Both the position numbers and the translations under genes were made by a program. The notes beneath the pieces were generated by a model. That model was not told the DNA's origin. It did no database searches and saw only the letters and a list, made by a program, of their open reading frames with translations. A DNA stretch of 64,000 nt, from contig NZ_VKKH01000003.1 in the NCBI RefSeq assembly GCF_007197995.1, forward strand, positions 1 to 64,000, in the 5' to 3' direction. This document shows positions 47,828 to 58,258 of this stretch, piece by piece; the stretch's first letter is position 1; each line of letters starts with the position of its first letter. Origin of the DNA: Aliiglaciecola sp. M165. GTDB lineage: Bacteria; Pseudomonadota; Gammaproteobacteria; Enterobacterales; Alteromonadaceae.

Positions 47828-48443
47828 TCGTATTCTCCGCGGGAAAGGCTACCTGAGAGGGGTATTTCGGGTGAACTTTAGCATAAAATTCATAGACTTT
47901 ACGCATTTCTGTATCAGTATCCTCGGATGGGTTGAAAATAGGTCCAAATAGGATGGTTTTGCGCTGATAATCTAATCCTATTAGAAATACAGGAATGTTG
48001 GCATGATGTGCAATATGCAAAAATCCTGACTTCCAAGGCGCTATTTTGCTTCGAGTGCCTTCAGGAGCCAAACATAGTAACATTTTTTTTGCGCCCTTTA
48101 TTTCTTCAATCATTTGACTCACGACACCATGTGATTTGGATCGCTCAATTGGTATCCCTCCCCATCTTTTTAGCAAACTTCGAAAAGGCGGAATAAAAAT
48201 ACTGTGTTTGCCGAAAAAGGATATTTTTAATTTGAGACAAAATACCACCGCTAAACCAATCACAAAGTCCCAATTTGATGTGTGTGGAGCTACCGCAATA
48301 ACCATTTTTTTATTGTCATGGAACTCCCCTTCAAATCGCCAACCGAGGATAGAAAGTACGGATTTTCCTAACCACTGACTAAAGCTATTTCCCAAGCGAG
48401 GGATATCTTGACTAATATTTGGACAATTGAGTGGATCAGACAT
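47817..48443 (-). CDS. PlsC-like 1-acyl-glycerol-3-phosphate acyltransferase family protein
   Basis: A 208-residue acyltransferase of the PlsC superfamily. The catalytic HxxxxD box is HTSNWD, with GGIPIERS and LAPEGTRSK as the further conserved blocks. It lacks the usual strong N-terminal membrane helix, so it may be peripheral. It could acylate lysophospholipid or another acceptor. It shares an operon with a sulphur-amino-acid enzyme, a pairing whose logic is not clear. Confidence 0.85.
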   Translation of the reverse strand: MSDPLNCPNISQDIPRLGNSFSQWLGKSVLSILGWRFEGEFHDNKKMVIAVAPHTSNWDFVIGLAVVFCLKLKISFFGKHSIFIPPFRSLLKRWGGIPIERSKSHGVVSQMIEEIKGAKKMLLCLAPEGTRSKIAPWKSGFLHIAHHANIPVFLIGLDYQRKTILFGPIFNPSEDTDTEMRKVYEFYAKVHPKYPSQVAFPAENTIER

Positions 48444-48544
48444 GAATAAACAGATAATACGATGTTAATTAAATGAATATTCTCTTATCATGAGTGAATT
48501 GTCGAGACACCGGCAAAAATCATTTTATTAACGGAATCTAAACG

Positions 48545-49798
48545 TTGAGAAGTTTTTTATTTATTGTCACAGTCTTTTTTAGCCAAACGGCTTTCTCACA
48601 GCAAACAGCACAAAATCTGTTTAATCAATATCGACCTGCCCTATATCAAATTCAAATGATTGATAAGGAGTCTGGAAACAAGTCATCGATTGGTTCTGGA
48701 TTTTTAGTCAATGGCATCGGTGATATGGTTTCCAATTACCATGTAATCTCTGATTATGTATATTTCCCTGATAAATACCGTATTCAGTATTTGGACTCCA
48801 ATGGCAATACGGGCGATTTAACCTTACAAACCTTTGATGTCATCAACGATTTATCTTTGCTTAAAATTGACCAGCAAGGTCTATCCCATACATCGCTACA
48901 AATAGCAAATGCCCTTCCATTACAAGGTTCAACAATATTTTCTCTTGGTAACCCTCACGATTTAGGCATGATCGTCGTGCCCGGTACATTTAATGGATTA
49001 AAGAAAAACAGCTTTTATCAACGAATACATTTTACCGGTTCAATTAATCCTGGAATGAGCGGCGGCCCAGCTGTGAACGAAAATGGTCAGGTGGTTGGTG
49101 TTAATGTTGCAACAGCCGGTAATCAAATTGGCTTTCTGATCCCACTGCCTAAAGTAGCAAATCTGTTGGCTGCCAAACAAACCCTTGAGCCAACACAATA
49201 TAAAGCCCATATTCAACAGCAGCTCCATGACAACCAGAAAGCCATGATAGAAAAACTTCTATCATCAAATTGGCAAACTGGAATGCTCGGAAAAGCGTCA
49301 ATTCCAGAGCAGATATCGGATTTTATTACCTGTTGGGGTGGCTCAAATGCGAGTGAAAAAAACGTTTCGTTTTTATCGGTGTCAAATCGTTGCCGAATTG
49401 GCGAGTCAATATTTCTAAACGGAAAGCTTCAAACAGGCGAAGTTGAAATTGAATTTGAATGGTTGACGACGGAGAAGCTAAACAGTGTTCAGTTTCATAA
49501 TTTAATATCACAAAAGATCGCCTTCACACGACCAGGTAACCCCGCAACAAAAAACGATGTAACAAATTATCGTTGTCAACAAGACCTCGTTCAAAATGCA
49601 CGTGGGATGACACAAAAGAGTGTCCTGTGTGCTAGGGCCTACAAAGATTTTGAGGACTTGTTTGACGTTCTGTATATTTCTGCGAGCAACGACTTTAATC
49701 AAGGAAGCCTGATTAGTCATTTTACTTTATCAGGGGTGAGCAATGAGTCGATGGAAGCCTTTTCAAAACACTTTATGGATTCAATGTCATGGCAGTAG
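48545..49798 (+). CDS. Exported trypsin-like serine protease (S1C/HtrA-like, no PDZ seen)
   Basis: A 417-residue protein with a signal peptide (RSFLFIVTVFFSQTAFSQ) and a trypsin-like domain. The triad is His66 (SNYHVISD), Asp102 (INDLSLL) and Ser172 (NPGMSGGPAVN). The C-terminal half (about 230 residues, two Cys pairs possible) matches no PDZ domain I can see. The start is TTG at 48545 with GGA about 9 bases upstream. It overlaps the FHA gene by 10 bases, so export protease and FHA protein may work together. Confidence 0.85.
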   Translation: MRSFLFIVTVFFSQTAFSQQTAQNLFNQYRPALYQIQMIDKESGNKSSIGSGFLVNGIGDMVSNYHVISDYVYFPDKYRIQYLDSNGNTGDLTLQTFDVINDLSLLKIDQQGLSHTSLQIANALPLQGSTIFSLGNPHDLGMIVVPGTFNGLKKNSFYQRIHFTGSINPGMSGGPAVNENGQVVGVNVATAGNQIGFLIPLPKVANLLAAKQTLEPTQYKAHIQQQLHDNQKAMIEKLLSSNWQTGMLGKASIPEQISDFITCWGGSNASEKNVSFLSVSNRCRIGESIFLNGKLQTGEVEIEFEWLTTEKLNSVQFHNLISQKIAFTRPGNPATKNDVTNYRCQQDLVQNARGMTQKSVLCARAYKDFEDLFDVLYISASNDFNQGSLISHFTLSGVSNESMEAFSKHFMDSMSWQ

Positions 49799-50754
49799 TC
49801 GTAGAATTATTATCTAAAGATGGCAAAGTGATTCAGCACTACTTGTTAGATAAGTCATCCATTACCATTGGTCGTGCCTATGACAATGATATTCGGATAG
49901 AAGATCCATACGTTTGCCCTCATCATCTAAAAGTGACAGAAAATGAGGAAACAGGCAGTCTCGATGTTGTCGACAATGGGTCTTTAAACGGAATTAAAAT
50001 CAATGGTAAGTCAGTTGCACAAACGCTATCTTCATTTGACGATATTATTACCCTAGGTCGCAGCCGAATACGCGTTTTCAAACAATGCCAAAACGTTGCA
50101 CCTACCGTACGATTAAGTGCATTAGAAGAGAAAATAGAGTGGCTTGATATGCGCAGAGTCTGCGCGTTTTTCTTTAGCGTATTCATCGCGATGATCGGCA
50201 GTAAGTATTACTTAAATTCAATCAATCAACTAGAATTTGCAGTCATCGTTAAAATTGTATTAACGGTAGCTGCGACAGCCAGCATTTGGCCATTGGCTTT
50301 TGCATTACTCTCAAAGTTAGCCAAAAAAGACACTCATATTGTCAGTCAATTCACCTTGTTGTGGATATTTTTGATTGCCTCAGAGTTGCTCGATTATGGA
50401 CAAACCTTTTTGCAATTTAATAGCAGTGCGGTGCAAAGTATTTATTGGTTTATCCTCGTCACCAAAGGTGTACTATTTTTTGCTTTTTTATGGTTCGCAT
50501 TGTTCTTTGCCTTCCATCAATCCAATGGTTTACGTAATGGTATAGCCGCAGCCGGGACAATTTTGATTAGTGTCTATACTTTGTCTCCACATTTTGTGAA
50601 TACGGACAAATTCCATCAAAATCCCAAATATAATCCAACTGTTTTAGTTCCGGCGCTGCGATTTGCGGAAGCGAGCAATAGCAATGATTTTGTAAAGCGC
50701 TCATCAAATCTAGTAAACAAGTTACAAAAGGATAAGCGCGAGGACAAAGACTAA
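49789..50754 (+). CDS. FHA-domain membrane protein
   Basis: A 321-residue protein with an N-terminal forkhead-associated domain (residues about 10-95: SITIGRAYDNDIRIED, and DNGSLNGIKING) that binds phosphothreonine, then about five membrane helices (from VCAFFFSVFIAMI) and a charged C-terminal tail. The FHA part is likely cytoplasmic. It could link phosphorylation signals to an envelope partner such as the neighbouring exported protease. The start overlaps that gene by 10 bases and the end overlaps the NRDE gene by one base (TAATG). No kinase is seen nearby. Confidence 0.85.
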   Translation: MAVVVELLSKDGKVIQHYLLDKSSITIGRAYDNDIRIEDPYVCPHHLKVTENEETGSLDVVDNGSLNGIKINGKSVAQTLSSFDDIITLGRSRIRVFKQCQNVAPTVRLSALEEKIEWLDMRRVCAFFFSVFIAMIGSKYYLNSINQLEFAVIVKIVLTVAATASIWPLAFALLSKLAKKDTHIVSQFTLLWIFLIASELLDYGQTFLQFNSSAVQSIYWFILVTKGVLFFAFLWFALFFAFHQSNGLRNGIAAAGTILISVYTLSPHFVNTDKFHQNPKYNPTVLVPALRFAEASNSNDFVKRSSNLVNKLQKDKREDKD

Positions 50755-51521
50755 TGTGTATTTTGTTTATCGCCGTTCAACAGCATCCACAGTATCCATT
50801 GATCATCGCGGCAAATAGAGATGAATTTCACAACAGACCGACATTGCAATCCAATTTTTGGCAAAAGCATCCACAGTTACTTGCTGGAAAAGATTTAAAA
50901 GCGGGAGGCACTTGGATGGGGATCACCAAAGGCGGAAAACTTTCAGCACTAACCAATGTTAGGGATCCACAAAAAGTCATGCCCGATGCGACAACTCGTG
51001 GCGAGTTAGTGACACACTATTTATTGTCAGATGTTCACAAAACAGATTATCTAAAGACACTACGTCGCACCAAAGACAACTACAACGGCTACAACCTGCT
51101 GTTTGGCGAATGGAACAACCTGTGGGTTTACAACAATCATACAGACAAAATGAATAAGCTTTCTAATGGTGTGTTTGGCCTATCGAACGCGGATCTTGAT
51201 AGTCCATGGCCAAAAATCAATCAAGGCGTAGCGCAGTTAAAAGCGCATAGTCAACAAAATGGGCCGATTGAAACAGACAAGCTTTTTGATATTTTACTTA
51301 ATCAAACCCAATCTTCCGACGAATTGCTTCCTCAAACTGGGGTTCCAATTGAATGGGAAAGAAAGCTATCATCAGTTTTTATTCAGTCAGAAGAGTATGG
51401 AACACGCTCTGCAACGCTGCTTCTCGTTGATAATCAACACAAAGTGACATGGCTAGAACACACCTTTAATCCCCAAGGTAAGAATGTTCAGCAACAACAT
51501 TTCGAATTCCAGCTTAATTAG
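50754..51521 (+). CDS. NRDE/TANGO2-family protein
   Basis: A 255-residue protein starting MCILFIAVQQ with the family motif AANRDEFHNRPT. The second-residue Cys suggests an N-terminal-nucleophile fold, but enzymatic function is not proven; animal TANGO2 has been tied to lipid and haem handling. GGTWMGITKGGKLSALTNVR is also typical. It overlaps the FHA gene by one base. Confidence 0.9.
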   Translation: MCILFIAVQQHPQYPLIIAANRDEFHNRPTLQSNFWQKHPQLLAGKDLKAGGTWMGITKGGKLSALTNVRDPQKVMPDATTRGELVTHYLLSDVHKTDYLKTLRRTKDNYNGYNLLFGEWNNLWVYNNHTDKMNKLSNGVFGLSNADLDSPWPKINQGVAQLKAHSQQNGPIETDKLFDILLNQTQSSDELLPQTGVPIEWERKLSSVFIQSEEYGTRSATLLLVDNQHKVTWLEHTFNPQGKNVQQQHFEFQLN

Positions 51522-51543
51522 TGCTCGAATTCTTGTTGATAGC

Positions 51544-51552
51544 TGGCATAAT
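51544..51552 (+). promoter_or_regulatory. Probable extended -10 promoter of the aminotransferase gene
   Basis: TGGCATAAT fits an extended -10 element (TGnTATAAT-like) about 40 bases before the GTG start. No good -35 is placed 17 bases upstream, as is usual for extended -10 promoters. The motif lies just past the stop of the NRDE gene. Confidence 0.45.
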
Positions 51553-51591
51553 AGCGGCAGATTTTGCTACCCACCCATTAAAGGACCCATT

Positions 51592-52782
51592 GTGTTAGAA
51601 GTGTTACCTCAATTACCTGCCGACCCTATACTTGGACTTTCCGCTGCGTTTAAAGAAGATACCAATCCACATAAAATTGACTTAGGTGTTGGCGTTTATA
51701 AAGACGAAAATGGTGATACGCCAATCTTAAGCTCAGTAGCTAAAGCACAAACACTTTTATTGGAAAAAGAAACGACCAAGACCTACATCACACCACAAGG
51801 TGTTCAAGGTTACATTGATGGGATGCTAGAACTAATATTGGGTAAGGGTCACCCTGCACTACTAGAAGATCGGGTGGCTGCTGTTCAAGCGCCGGGCGGC
51901 TGTGGTGCATTGCGTATTTTGTCTGAACTATTAAAACGCTGCAACCCAGATACCACGGTTTGGGTAAGCGATCCCACCTGGGCTAACCATATTCCTCTAA
52001 TTGGAAATGCGGGACTCAATATTGAAACCTATCCCTATTTCGACAAAGACACTGCAGGGATAAAGTTTGCTCAAATGGCTGAGTGTTTGGCCAAGGTTAA
52101 AAAAGGTGACGTTGTGTTGTTACACGGCTGTTGTCACAATCCTACCGGTGCTGACCTAACAAAAGAGCAATGGCACGCCGTGTTGGACATCGCAAAAGAC
52201 CGAGGTTTCCTGCCTTTTATTGACATTGCATATCAAGGATTTGGTGATGGCATAGAAGAAGATGCTTATGGTGTTCGTTTGTTAACGCAGAATCTTCCTG
52301 AAGTTATAATTGCTGCTTCTTGTTCAAAGAATTTTGGATTGTACCGAGAACGCGTTGGATTGGCAGCGATGATTACCGCCAACTCTACCATTAAAAAAAG
52401 TATCCAATCACAAATTCAGTTTGTTGCTCGTGGTATTTATTCAATGCCTCCTTCTTATGGTGGTGCATTGGTTGATATCATTCTTAATGATGAAGAGTTA
52501 AAACATGAGTGGCAAAATGAGGTTAATGACATGCGAGTTCGTATGCAGTCATTGCGAGAATTACTTGTAAATAAACTCGCTGAAAAAGGAGCTCAGAAAG
52601 ACTTCAGTTTTGTCACTTCGCAAAAAGGCATGTTCTCTTATCTATGCATTACGCCTGAACAAGTTCAGGCAGTCCGTGATAAACATAGTGTATATTTTGT
52701 GAATTCAAGCCGTGTTAATGTCGCAGGCATCAGCTTAAAAAATGTCGACCAATTGGCCACAGCATTAGTAGACGTTTTATAA
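51592..52782 (+). CDS. Aromatic/aspartate aminotransferase (class I)
   Basis: A 396-residue PLP-dependent aminotransferase of the AspC/TyrB type. The PLP lysine is in SCSKNFGLYRERVG; LGVGVYKDENG and HNPTGADLT are also present. The GTG at 51592 (VLEVLPQLPADPILGL) is chosen because AAGGA lies 7 bases before it and the length and N-terminus match AspC. A longer frame from 51484 overlaps the NRDE gene and lacks homology. Family members transaminate aspartate, tyrosine and phenylalanine with 2-oxoglutarate; preference here is not certain. Confidence 0.9.
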   Translation: MLEVLPQLPADPILGLSAAFKEDTNPHKIDLGVGVYKDENGDTPILSSVAKAQTLLLEKETTKTYITPQGVQGYIDGMLELILGKGHPALLEDRVAAVQAPGGCGALRILSELLKRCNPDTTVWVSDPTWANHIPLIGNAGLNIETYPYFDKDTAGIKFAQMAECLAKVKKGDVVLLHGCCHNPTGADLTKEQWHAVLDIAKDRGFLPFIDIAYQGFGDGIEEDAYGVRLLTQNLPEVIIAASCSKNFGLYRERVGLAAMITANSTIKKSIQSQIQFVARGIYSMPPSYGGALVDIILNDEELKHEWQNEVNDMRVRMQSLRELLVNKLAEKGAQKDFSFVTSQKGMFSYLCITPEQVQAVRDKHSVYFVNSSRVNVAGISLKNVDQLATALVDVL

Positions 52783-52788
52783 TTTCCC

Positions 52789-52815
52789 AGCCCGCGTTTA
52801 TACAAATAGCGCGGG
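52789..52815 (+). terminator. GC-rich hairpin after the aminotransferase gene
   Basis: GCCCGCG / CGCGGGC (7 bp, 13-base loop) lies just after the stop. No T-run follows directly, so it is a weak terminator candidate or a 3'-end stabiliser. Confidence 0.45.
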
Positions 52816-52881
52816 CGACCCCTCACTCTTTTGGCCTGTTGATCATTTCTTTTATCACGGCTACCTCACTTGGATAAATGA

Positions 52882-54090
52882 ATGAATTTTCACAGCTTAG
52901 GCTTACACCAAAATATTGTAAATGCATTAACAGAGAAAGGCTACACAGCCCCTACCCCAATACAACAAAAGGCCATTCCCGCAATCCTAGAACGTAAAGA
53001 CGTAATGGCTGCGGCTCAAACCGGCACGGGTAAAACAGCCGGGTTTGTTTTGCCCATGCTGCAAAGGCTGCACAACGGTACAAAAGTCAAAAACAACCAT
53101 GCTAGAGCCCTTATTTTAGTGCCTACAAGAGAATTAGCGGCACAAGTGGCGAGTAGTATCAAAGAATACGCTTTACATTCTCCGTGCTCGCATACGGTGG
53201 TTTTTGGTGGAGTGAGCATCAACCCACAGATGTTAGCACTTAGAAAAGGTGTCGATATTTTGGTTGCTACACCAGGTCGCCTCCTAGACTTGCATAGCCA
53301 AAACGCCGTTAAATTTCAGAATTTGGAAATTTTGGTGCTTGACGAAGCAGATAGAATGCTGGACATGGGATTTATCCATGACATAAAGCGGGTCATGAAA
53401 TTGTTACCCAATAACCGCCAAAACCTGCTCTTTTCTGCGACCTTTTCAGATCAGATTAAAGCCCTTGCACGTGAGCTAGTTAATGACCCTGTGGAAGTCT
53501 CTGTGACACCAGCGAACTCTACGGCTGAAAAAGTTGAACAACGCGTTTACCCGGTTGATAAAACCAAAAAATCTGCTCTGTTGTCGCACATTATCAAGCA
53601 GGAAGATATGCAGCAGGTGTTAGTGTTTAGCCGCACCAAACACGGTGCAAACCGCCTAGCGAAGCAACTAACGGCCAAAGGACTCGTTGCAGCTGCCATT
53701 CACGGAAACAAAAGCCAAGGTGCGCGCACAACCGCTCTACACAATTTTAAAACCGGAAAAGTCCGTATCTTGGTTGCGACGGATATTGCCGCTAGAGGAT
53801 TGGACATCGCGCAATTACCTTTTGTTATCAACTATGACCTCCCTCATGTTTCTGAAGATTACGTGCATCGGATCGGGCGCACTGCGCGAGCTGGCGCTAG
53901 CGGCAAAGCCATATCTTTAGTCTGCCAAGATGAATTCAAATTACTTAAAGACATTGAAAGATTGACTAAGCAAGTTATTACCCGACAGATTATCGACGGG
54001 TTTGACCCTAAAGAAGGCTTACCAGAATCTAAATTAGATGACCGACCTATTAAGCCTAAAAAGCCTAAAAAACCAAAGCGTTTTAAATAA
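52882..54090 (+). CDS. rhlE: DEAD-box RNA helicase (RhlE-like)
   Basis: A 402-residue ATP-dependent RNA helicase. Motifs in order: Q motif ([11 protein letters not shown]), I (AQTGTGKT), Ia (PTRELAAQ), II (VLDEADRML), III (FSATFS), V ([10 protein letters not shown]) and VI ([10 protein letters not shown]). The C-terminus is short and lysine-rich ([12 protein letters not shown]), as in RhlE rather than DeaD. It is likely to act in rRNA or mRNA remodelling. It is convergent with yaiI. Confidence 0.9.
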   Translation: MNFHSLGLHQNIVNALTEKGYTAPTPIQQKAIPAILERKDVMAAAQTGTGKTAGFVLPMLQRLHNGTKVKNNHARALILVPTRELAAQVASSIKEYALHSPCSHTVVFGGVSINPQMLALRKGVDILVATPGRLLDLHSQNAVKFQNLEILVLDEADRMLDMGFIHDIKRVMKLLPNNRQNLLFSATFSDQIKALARELVNDPVEVSVTPANSTAEKVEQRVYPVDKTKKSALLSHIIKQEDMQQVLVFSRTKHGANRLAKQLTAKGLVAAAIHGNKSQGARTTALHNFKTGKVRILVATDIAARGLDIAQLPFVINYDLPHVSEDYVHRIGRTARAGASGKAISLVCQDEFKLLKDIERLTKQVITRQIIDGFDPKEGLPESKLDDRPIKPKKPKKPKRFK

Positions 54091-54153
54091 AAAGAGTCTG
54101 AAAAGCTCAATTGCGCAATCTCTTTAATATGGGGTCTGCCATTGTTTGCGAAT

Positions 54154-54606
54154 TTAATTTTTCAGGTTCTGAGTTAAGATCCTATCTAAGTGATTGGCAA
54201 AATTTTGTCGATCGCTTTGGCTCAGCGCTGGCGGACCACCCGTATTGACACCACTGGCACGCATCGTATCCATAAAATCTCTTATGTTGAGCCTGGAGCG
54301 TACATTTTGTTTGTCTAACAATTCTCCACGCGGACTCAACGCCAAGCAGCCTTTTTCAATCACCTCTGCCGCTAAAGGAATATCACTAGTGATAATGAGA
54401 TCATTGTTTTCACAACGTTTGACGATTTCGTCATCAGCAACATCGAAGCCCGCAGAAACTTGCAAAGACGAAATGTTTTTTGCAGGTGGCACTTTGATGT
54501 ATTGATTGGCAACCAACATCATTTCTACGCCTGTTCGCTGTGCTGCCTTAAATAAAATGTCTTTAATGACATTGGGACACGCGTCCGCATCAACCCAAAT
54601 TTTCAA
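54154..54606 (-). CDS. yaiI: YaiI/YqxD family protein (DUF188)
   Basis: A 150-residue DUF188 protein with the N-terminal [13 protein letters not shown] and [13 protein letters not shown] patterns expected for this family. It resembles PIN-like nucleases in predicted metal-binding aspartates, but no activity is established. The gene is separate from the DUF2058 gene upstream by 42 bases. Confidence 0.9.
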   Translation of the reverse strand: MKIWVDADACPNVIKDILFKAAQRTGVEMMLVANQYIKVPPAKNISSLQVSAGFDVADDEIVKRCENNDLIITSDIPLAAEVIEKGCLALSPRGELLDKQNVRSRLNIRDFMDTMRASGVNTGGPPALSQSDRQNFANHLDRILTQNLKN

Positions 54607-54648
54607 TGTTATCTCTCATTTTGTCGACCTAAACGGCTCTTTCACTGC

Positions 54649-55212
54649 TTACCAAACCAAATCATCTGGAATTTCGTATTCAGCATACCAATCATCTTCT
54701 TCTTTTGTAGCGCTACTTTTAGCTTCGGCCTGTTCGGCTTCATCTGCTCGATAAACCACTGCCTCTTCATCCCGGGCACTAATTTTGTCTGCAACAGGCA
54801 TCGGCACAATTTCGTAGCCGTTACCCAAGGTTACAATAGCTAATTTACCTTGGCTGATACGATTGCGAGTTTGTTGATCGACATAAAGGCGTTTGATGAC
54901 ATTGTTATGCTGGAAATTGCAAGGAATGTCGCCATTGTCTTTGGGCTGTTTATTTATCTCTATCAGTTGCTTGATTTGCGCTGATATGGCCTTGGCATCG
55001 GCGACTTTCTTCGCTTCAAGATTTAATTGACGATCTTTTTCTCTTTTTTCTTCCAACGCCTTATCCGCTGCTATTTTGGCAACGTTTTCCTCAACGACTT
55101 TGTGTTTTTGTTGATGCTTTATTTTTTTGTGTTTCTCTTTTTTCACCTGTTTAACTTTTTTCTTATCTGTTAAACCGGCCTTTAACAACTGCTCTTGAAG
55201 TGATAACGCCAT
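54649..55212 (-). CDS. DUF2058 family protein (YaiL-like)
   Basis: A 187-residue soluble protein beginning MALSLQEQLLKAGLTDKKK. Residues about 15-95 are highly charged, lysine- and glutamate-rich and probably coiled coil; the C-terminal half carries the conserved NFQHNNVIKRLYVD and LAIVTLGNGYEIVP. The charged N-terminus may bind nucleic acid, but function is unknown. Confidence 0.9.
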   Translation of the reverse strand: MALSLQEQLLKAGLTDKKKVKQVKKEKHKKIKHQQKHKVVEENVAKIAADKALEEKREKDRQLNLEAKKVADAKAISAQIKQLIEINKQPKDNGDIPCNFQHNNVIKRLYVDQQTRNRISQGKLAIVTLGNGYEIVPMPVADKISARDEEAVVYRADEAEQAEAKSSATKEEDDWYAEYEIPDDLVW

Positions 55213-55241
55213 GATCGTCTCTAAAAAGTTCTTAAAAATAA

Positions 55242-55273
55242 AAAACGGCAGTGTAACACCGCCGTTTTATTTA
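55242..55273 (-). terminator. Intrinsic terminator of topA
   Basis: A 12-bp stem (55242-55253 with 55257-55268, one G-T pair, loop TAA) is followed leftward by T-rich sequence, 25 bases after the leftward topA stop. Confidence 0.85.
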
Positions 55274-55295
55274 CTGAATGCAAAGTCACGCAAAT

Positions 55296-57932
55296 TTACT
55301 TTTTCTTTTTGCGTTTATCATCTATTTGCCATTTTCCGTCGGTATACCACGCTGCCCAACCTGTTGCTTTTCCATCACTATTCTCGGTTGTGATGTACTG
55401 TTGTTTGGTTTTGCGACTGTACCTGACCATACTAGGATTACCATCAGGATCTTTGTCTGGCGCGTCAGCTAAATAATAGAATTTTGGCGATATCCGGTCT
55501 CTAAATCGGGCCAATTCGTGAACAAATGGCGCTCGGGTCTCTCGAGATTTGGGGAAATTATGCGCGGCAAGGAATATTCCAGAAGCACCATCTCTTAATA
55601 CAAAGTGTGCATCGGATTTTTCGCAAGGAAGTTCCGGCAAATCCACAGGATCTTCTTTTGGTGGCGCGGGTTCGCCGTTTTTCAGCAACTTACGCGTATT
55701 TTTGCAATCTTCATTTGTGCATCCAAAATATTTGCCAAAACGTCCATTTTTCAGCTCCATATTTGATCCACATTTGTCGCATTCGATTATTGGGCCGTCG
55801 TAACCTTTAATTTTAAAGGTGCCTTTTTCTACAAAGGTCCCAGGACAGGTCGGTGTATTGCCACATACATGCAGTTTTCGGGCTTCATCGACTAAATAGC
55901 TGTCCATTGCAGTACCGCAGACATCACATCGCCGTTTAGCACGAAGCAATTCAGTTTCGAGCTCTTCCTCGTCATCCACTTTAACAACTTCATCACCAGG
56001 CGTAAGATTCTTTGTGCCTGTACAGCGTTCTTTGGGAGGAAGATTGTAACCTGAACATCCCAAAAACACGCCTGTTGACGCGGTTCTTACGTTCATGGGC
56101 CGCTCACAAATGTGGCAAGGTATTTCGGTCTCAATCGCCTGATTGAGACGCATCCCGCCTTCTTCAGGCGGCAATTCAGCTTTCAACAAACGTTGGTAGA
56201 AGTCGTCATAAAACTCGTCTAACACATCCTTCCATTTGCGTTTACCTGTTGCTACATCATCAAGCTGTTGTTCCATGTTTGCAGTGAAATCGAAGCCCAC
56301 TAGATCGGTAAAATTATCGACTAATCTGTCGTTGACGATCTCTCCCATTTTTTCCGCATAAAAACGTTTGTTGTCAAGTTTGACGTAACCACGATCTTGA
56401 ATGGTAGATATGATGCTTGCATAGGTAGAAGGACGGCCTATACCACGTTTTTCCAATTCTTTTACCAATGACGCCTCATTAAAACGAGCGATGGGTTTAG
56501 TAAAATGCTGTTTAGGATCGAGGGCTTTTAAATCAAGGCTCTGGCCTTCTTTGACATCAGGTAAAGTTAAGTCATCATCTTTTTTGTTTTTAACTTGTGT
56601 CTGTACACGTGTCCAACCATCAAATTTAAGCACACGCCCCTTTGCTACCAATTCAAAATCGCCAGCAGCAACTTTAATGGTTGACGCATCATATTTCGCT
56701 GGAACCATCTGACAGGCAACAAACTGTCGCCAGATCAATTCGTACAATCTTTGCGCATCACGTTCCATTTCGGTCAGTGATTCGGATTTAACTTGTACAT
56801 TTGAGGGCCTAATTGCTTCGTGGGCTTCTTGTGCCCCCTCTTTACTGCCGTAAAGGTTTGCTTTTTCAGGCAAATAATTATTTCCGAAATTATCACTTAT
56901 GAAATCACGACAAGTTTGCACTGCGTCCTGACTCAAATTGGTTGAATCGGTACGCATATAAGTAATGTGACCCGCTTCATAGAGACGCTGCGCCATCATC
57001 ATGGTTTTTTTAACGCCAAATCCCAATCGTGTACTTGCAGCTTGCTGTAACGTTGAAGTTATAAAAGGTGCAGACGGACGGCTTTGTGTGGGTTTCGATT
57101 CGCGACTAATTACGTTGTATTGTGCTGATTTTAAAGATTTTACTGCTTCATCAGCTTGTGCTTTATTAGTCGGTTTGAATGCTTTGCCATTTTCCTTGTT
57201 GACTAGCATTCTAAGGGGTTGAGACGCGGCATCTAGGTCGGCGTGAACATCCCAAAACTCTTCTGGAACAAAGGCTTTGATTTCTCGCTCACGCTCCACA
57301 ACAAGTCTAACTGCCACCGATTGAACTCGCCCCGCTGAAAGGCCTCTTGCGACTTTTTTCCAAAGTAAAGGTGAGACCATAAAGCCAACAACACGATCTA
57401 AAAATCGACGTGCTTGCTGTGCGTTGACGCGTTCGATATTCACTTCACCAGGATCAGAAAATGCGTCTTGAATGGCATTTTTAGTAATTTCGTTGAATAC
57501 GACGCGCTGGTAGGTTTTTCCTTTGGTCCCTAAAATCTCCTGCAAGTGCCAGGCGATCGCCTCTCCTTCTCTATCCAAATCCGTTGCGAGATAAATCGTA
57601 TCTGCGTCCTTTGCCAGCTTTTTCAATTCAGCGACTACTTTCTCTTTACCATTAAGAATATCGTAATGAGCGTTCCAATCGTTTTTAGGATCAATCCCCA
57701 TGCGATCGACGAGTTTCTGATATTCGAATTCTCGCAAATAGTTTTCACGTTTTTTGTCTGACCATTCCTTAAGCTCTTTGGCCGGTTTTTTAGCCGGTGC
57801 TTTACCTAATGCTTTGGTCGGCAAATCACGAACGTGACCTACACTCGATTTCACAATAAAATTTTTGCCGAGATATTTATTTATTGTTTTCGCCTTAGCT
57901 GGCGACTCGACAATAACCAGTGATTTTGCCAT
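55296..57932 (-). CDS. topA: DNA topoisomerase I
   Basis: An 878-residue type IA topoisomerase that relaxes negative supercoils. The TOPRIM domain starts [17 protein letters not shown], with [14 protein letters not shown] for Mg; the active tyrosine is in [12 protein letters not shown]. The C-terminal part has several four-cysteine zinc ribbons ([33 protein letters not shown]) and a basic tail (DDKRKKKK). Length and layout are normal. It is divergent from astB. Confidence 0.97.
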   Translation of the reverse strand: MAKSLVIVESPAKAKTINKYLGKNFIVKSSVGHVRDLPTKALGKAPAKKPAKELKEWSDKKRENYLREFEYQKLVDRMGIDPKNDWNAHYDILNGKEKVVAELKKLAKDADTIYLATDLDREGEAIAWHLQEILGTKGKTYQRVVFNEITKNAIQDAFSDPGEVNIERVNAQQARRFLDRVVGFMVSPLLWKKVARGLSAGRVQSVAVRLVVEREREIKAFVPEEFWDVHADLDAASQPLRMLVNKENGKAFKPTNKAQADEAVKSLKSAQYNVISRESKPTQSRPSAPFITSTLQQAASTRLGFGVKKTMMMAQRLYEAGHITYMRTDSTNLSQDAVQTCRDFISDNFGNNYLPEKANLYGSKEGAQEAHEAIRPSNVQVKSESLTEMERDAQRLYELIWRQFVACQMVPAKYDASTIKVAAGDFELVAKGRVLKFDGWTRVQTQVKNKKDDDLTLPDVKEGQSLDLKALDPKQHFTKPIARFNEASLVKELEKRGIGRPSTYASIISTIQDRGYVKLDNKRFYAEKMGEIVNDRLVDNFTDLVGFDFTANMEQQLDDVATGKRKWKDVLDEFYDDFYQRLLKAELPPEEGGMRLNQAIETEIPCHICERPMNVRTASTGVFLGCSGYNLPPKERCTGTKNLTPGDEVVKVDDEEELETELLRAKRRCDVCGTAMDSYLVDEARKLHVCGNTPTCPGTFVEKGTFKIKGYDGPIIECDKCGSNMELKNGRFGKYFGCTNEDCKNTRKLLKNGEPAPPKEDPVDLPELPCEKSDAHFVLRDGASGIFLAAHNFPKSRETRAPFVHELARFRDRISPKFYYLADAPDKDPDGNPSMVRYSRKTKQQYITTENSDGKATGWAAWYTDGKWQIDDKRKKKK

Positions 57933-58121
57933 AAATTACTTATTAACCTTTGATTTATATGGGTTTTATTCTCTTTTACAGGTGTCAAATGTGTTAACAC
58001 CTCCCATCATTCCTTTTTAACATATATCGGCAAAGTGAATAGAAAACAAGTTCTTATTAATAGTTATCCAAATATTCCTTCGCGCCTTGAACCAGAATTG
58101 GTCAAATTTCAACCGTCGCCC

Positions 58122-58149
58122 TTGGCTAGAGGATCAAAACACGTATAAT
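58122..58149 (+). promoter_or_regulatory. Sigma-70-type promoter of astB
   Basis: TTGGCT (58122-58127), a 16-base spacer and a perfect TATAAT (58144-58149) lie about 110 bases before the astB ATG. The remaining topA-astB intergenic region holds a hairpin near 57980-58002 and nothing else recognised. ArgR or nitrogen control is plausible for this pathway but no site was confirmed. Confidence 0.6.
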
Positions 58150-58258
58150 CGCTGCACCACATTACTGGAAACGTCATCAATCAGCGATTGATATAGCGAA
58201 TAGTCTGAGCATATTGTCTGAATCAGTTGCTGTATCCACAATAATTAAGAGGAAATCC

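Noticed and set aside
51484-51591. Longer N-terminus for the aminotransferase
   Set aside because: The extra 36 codons overlap the NRDE gene and lack homology, while GTG 51592 has AAGGA and gives the family length.
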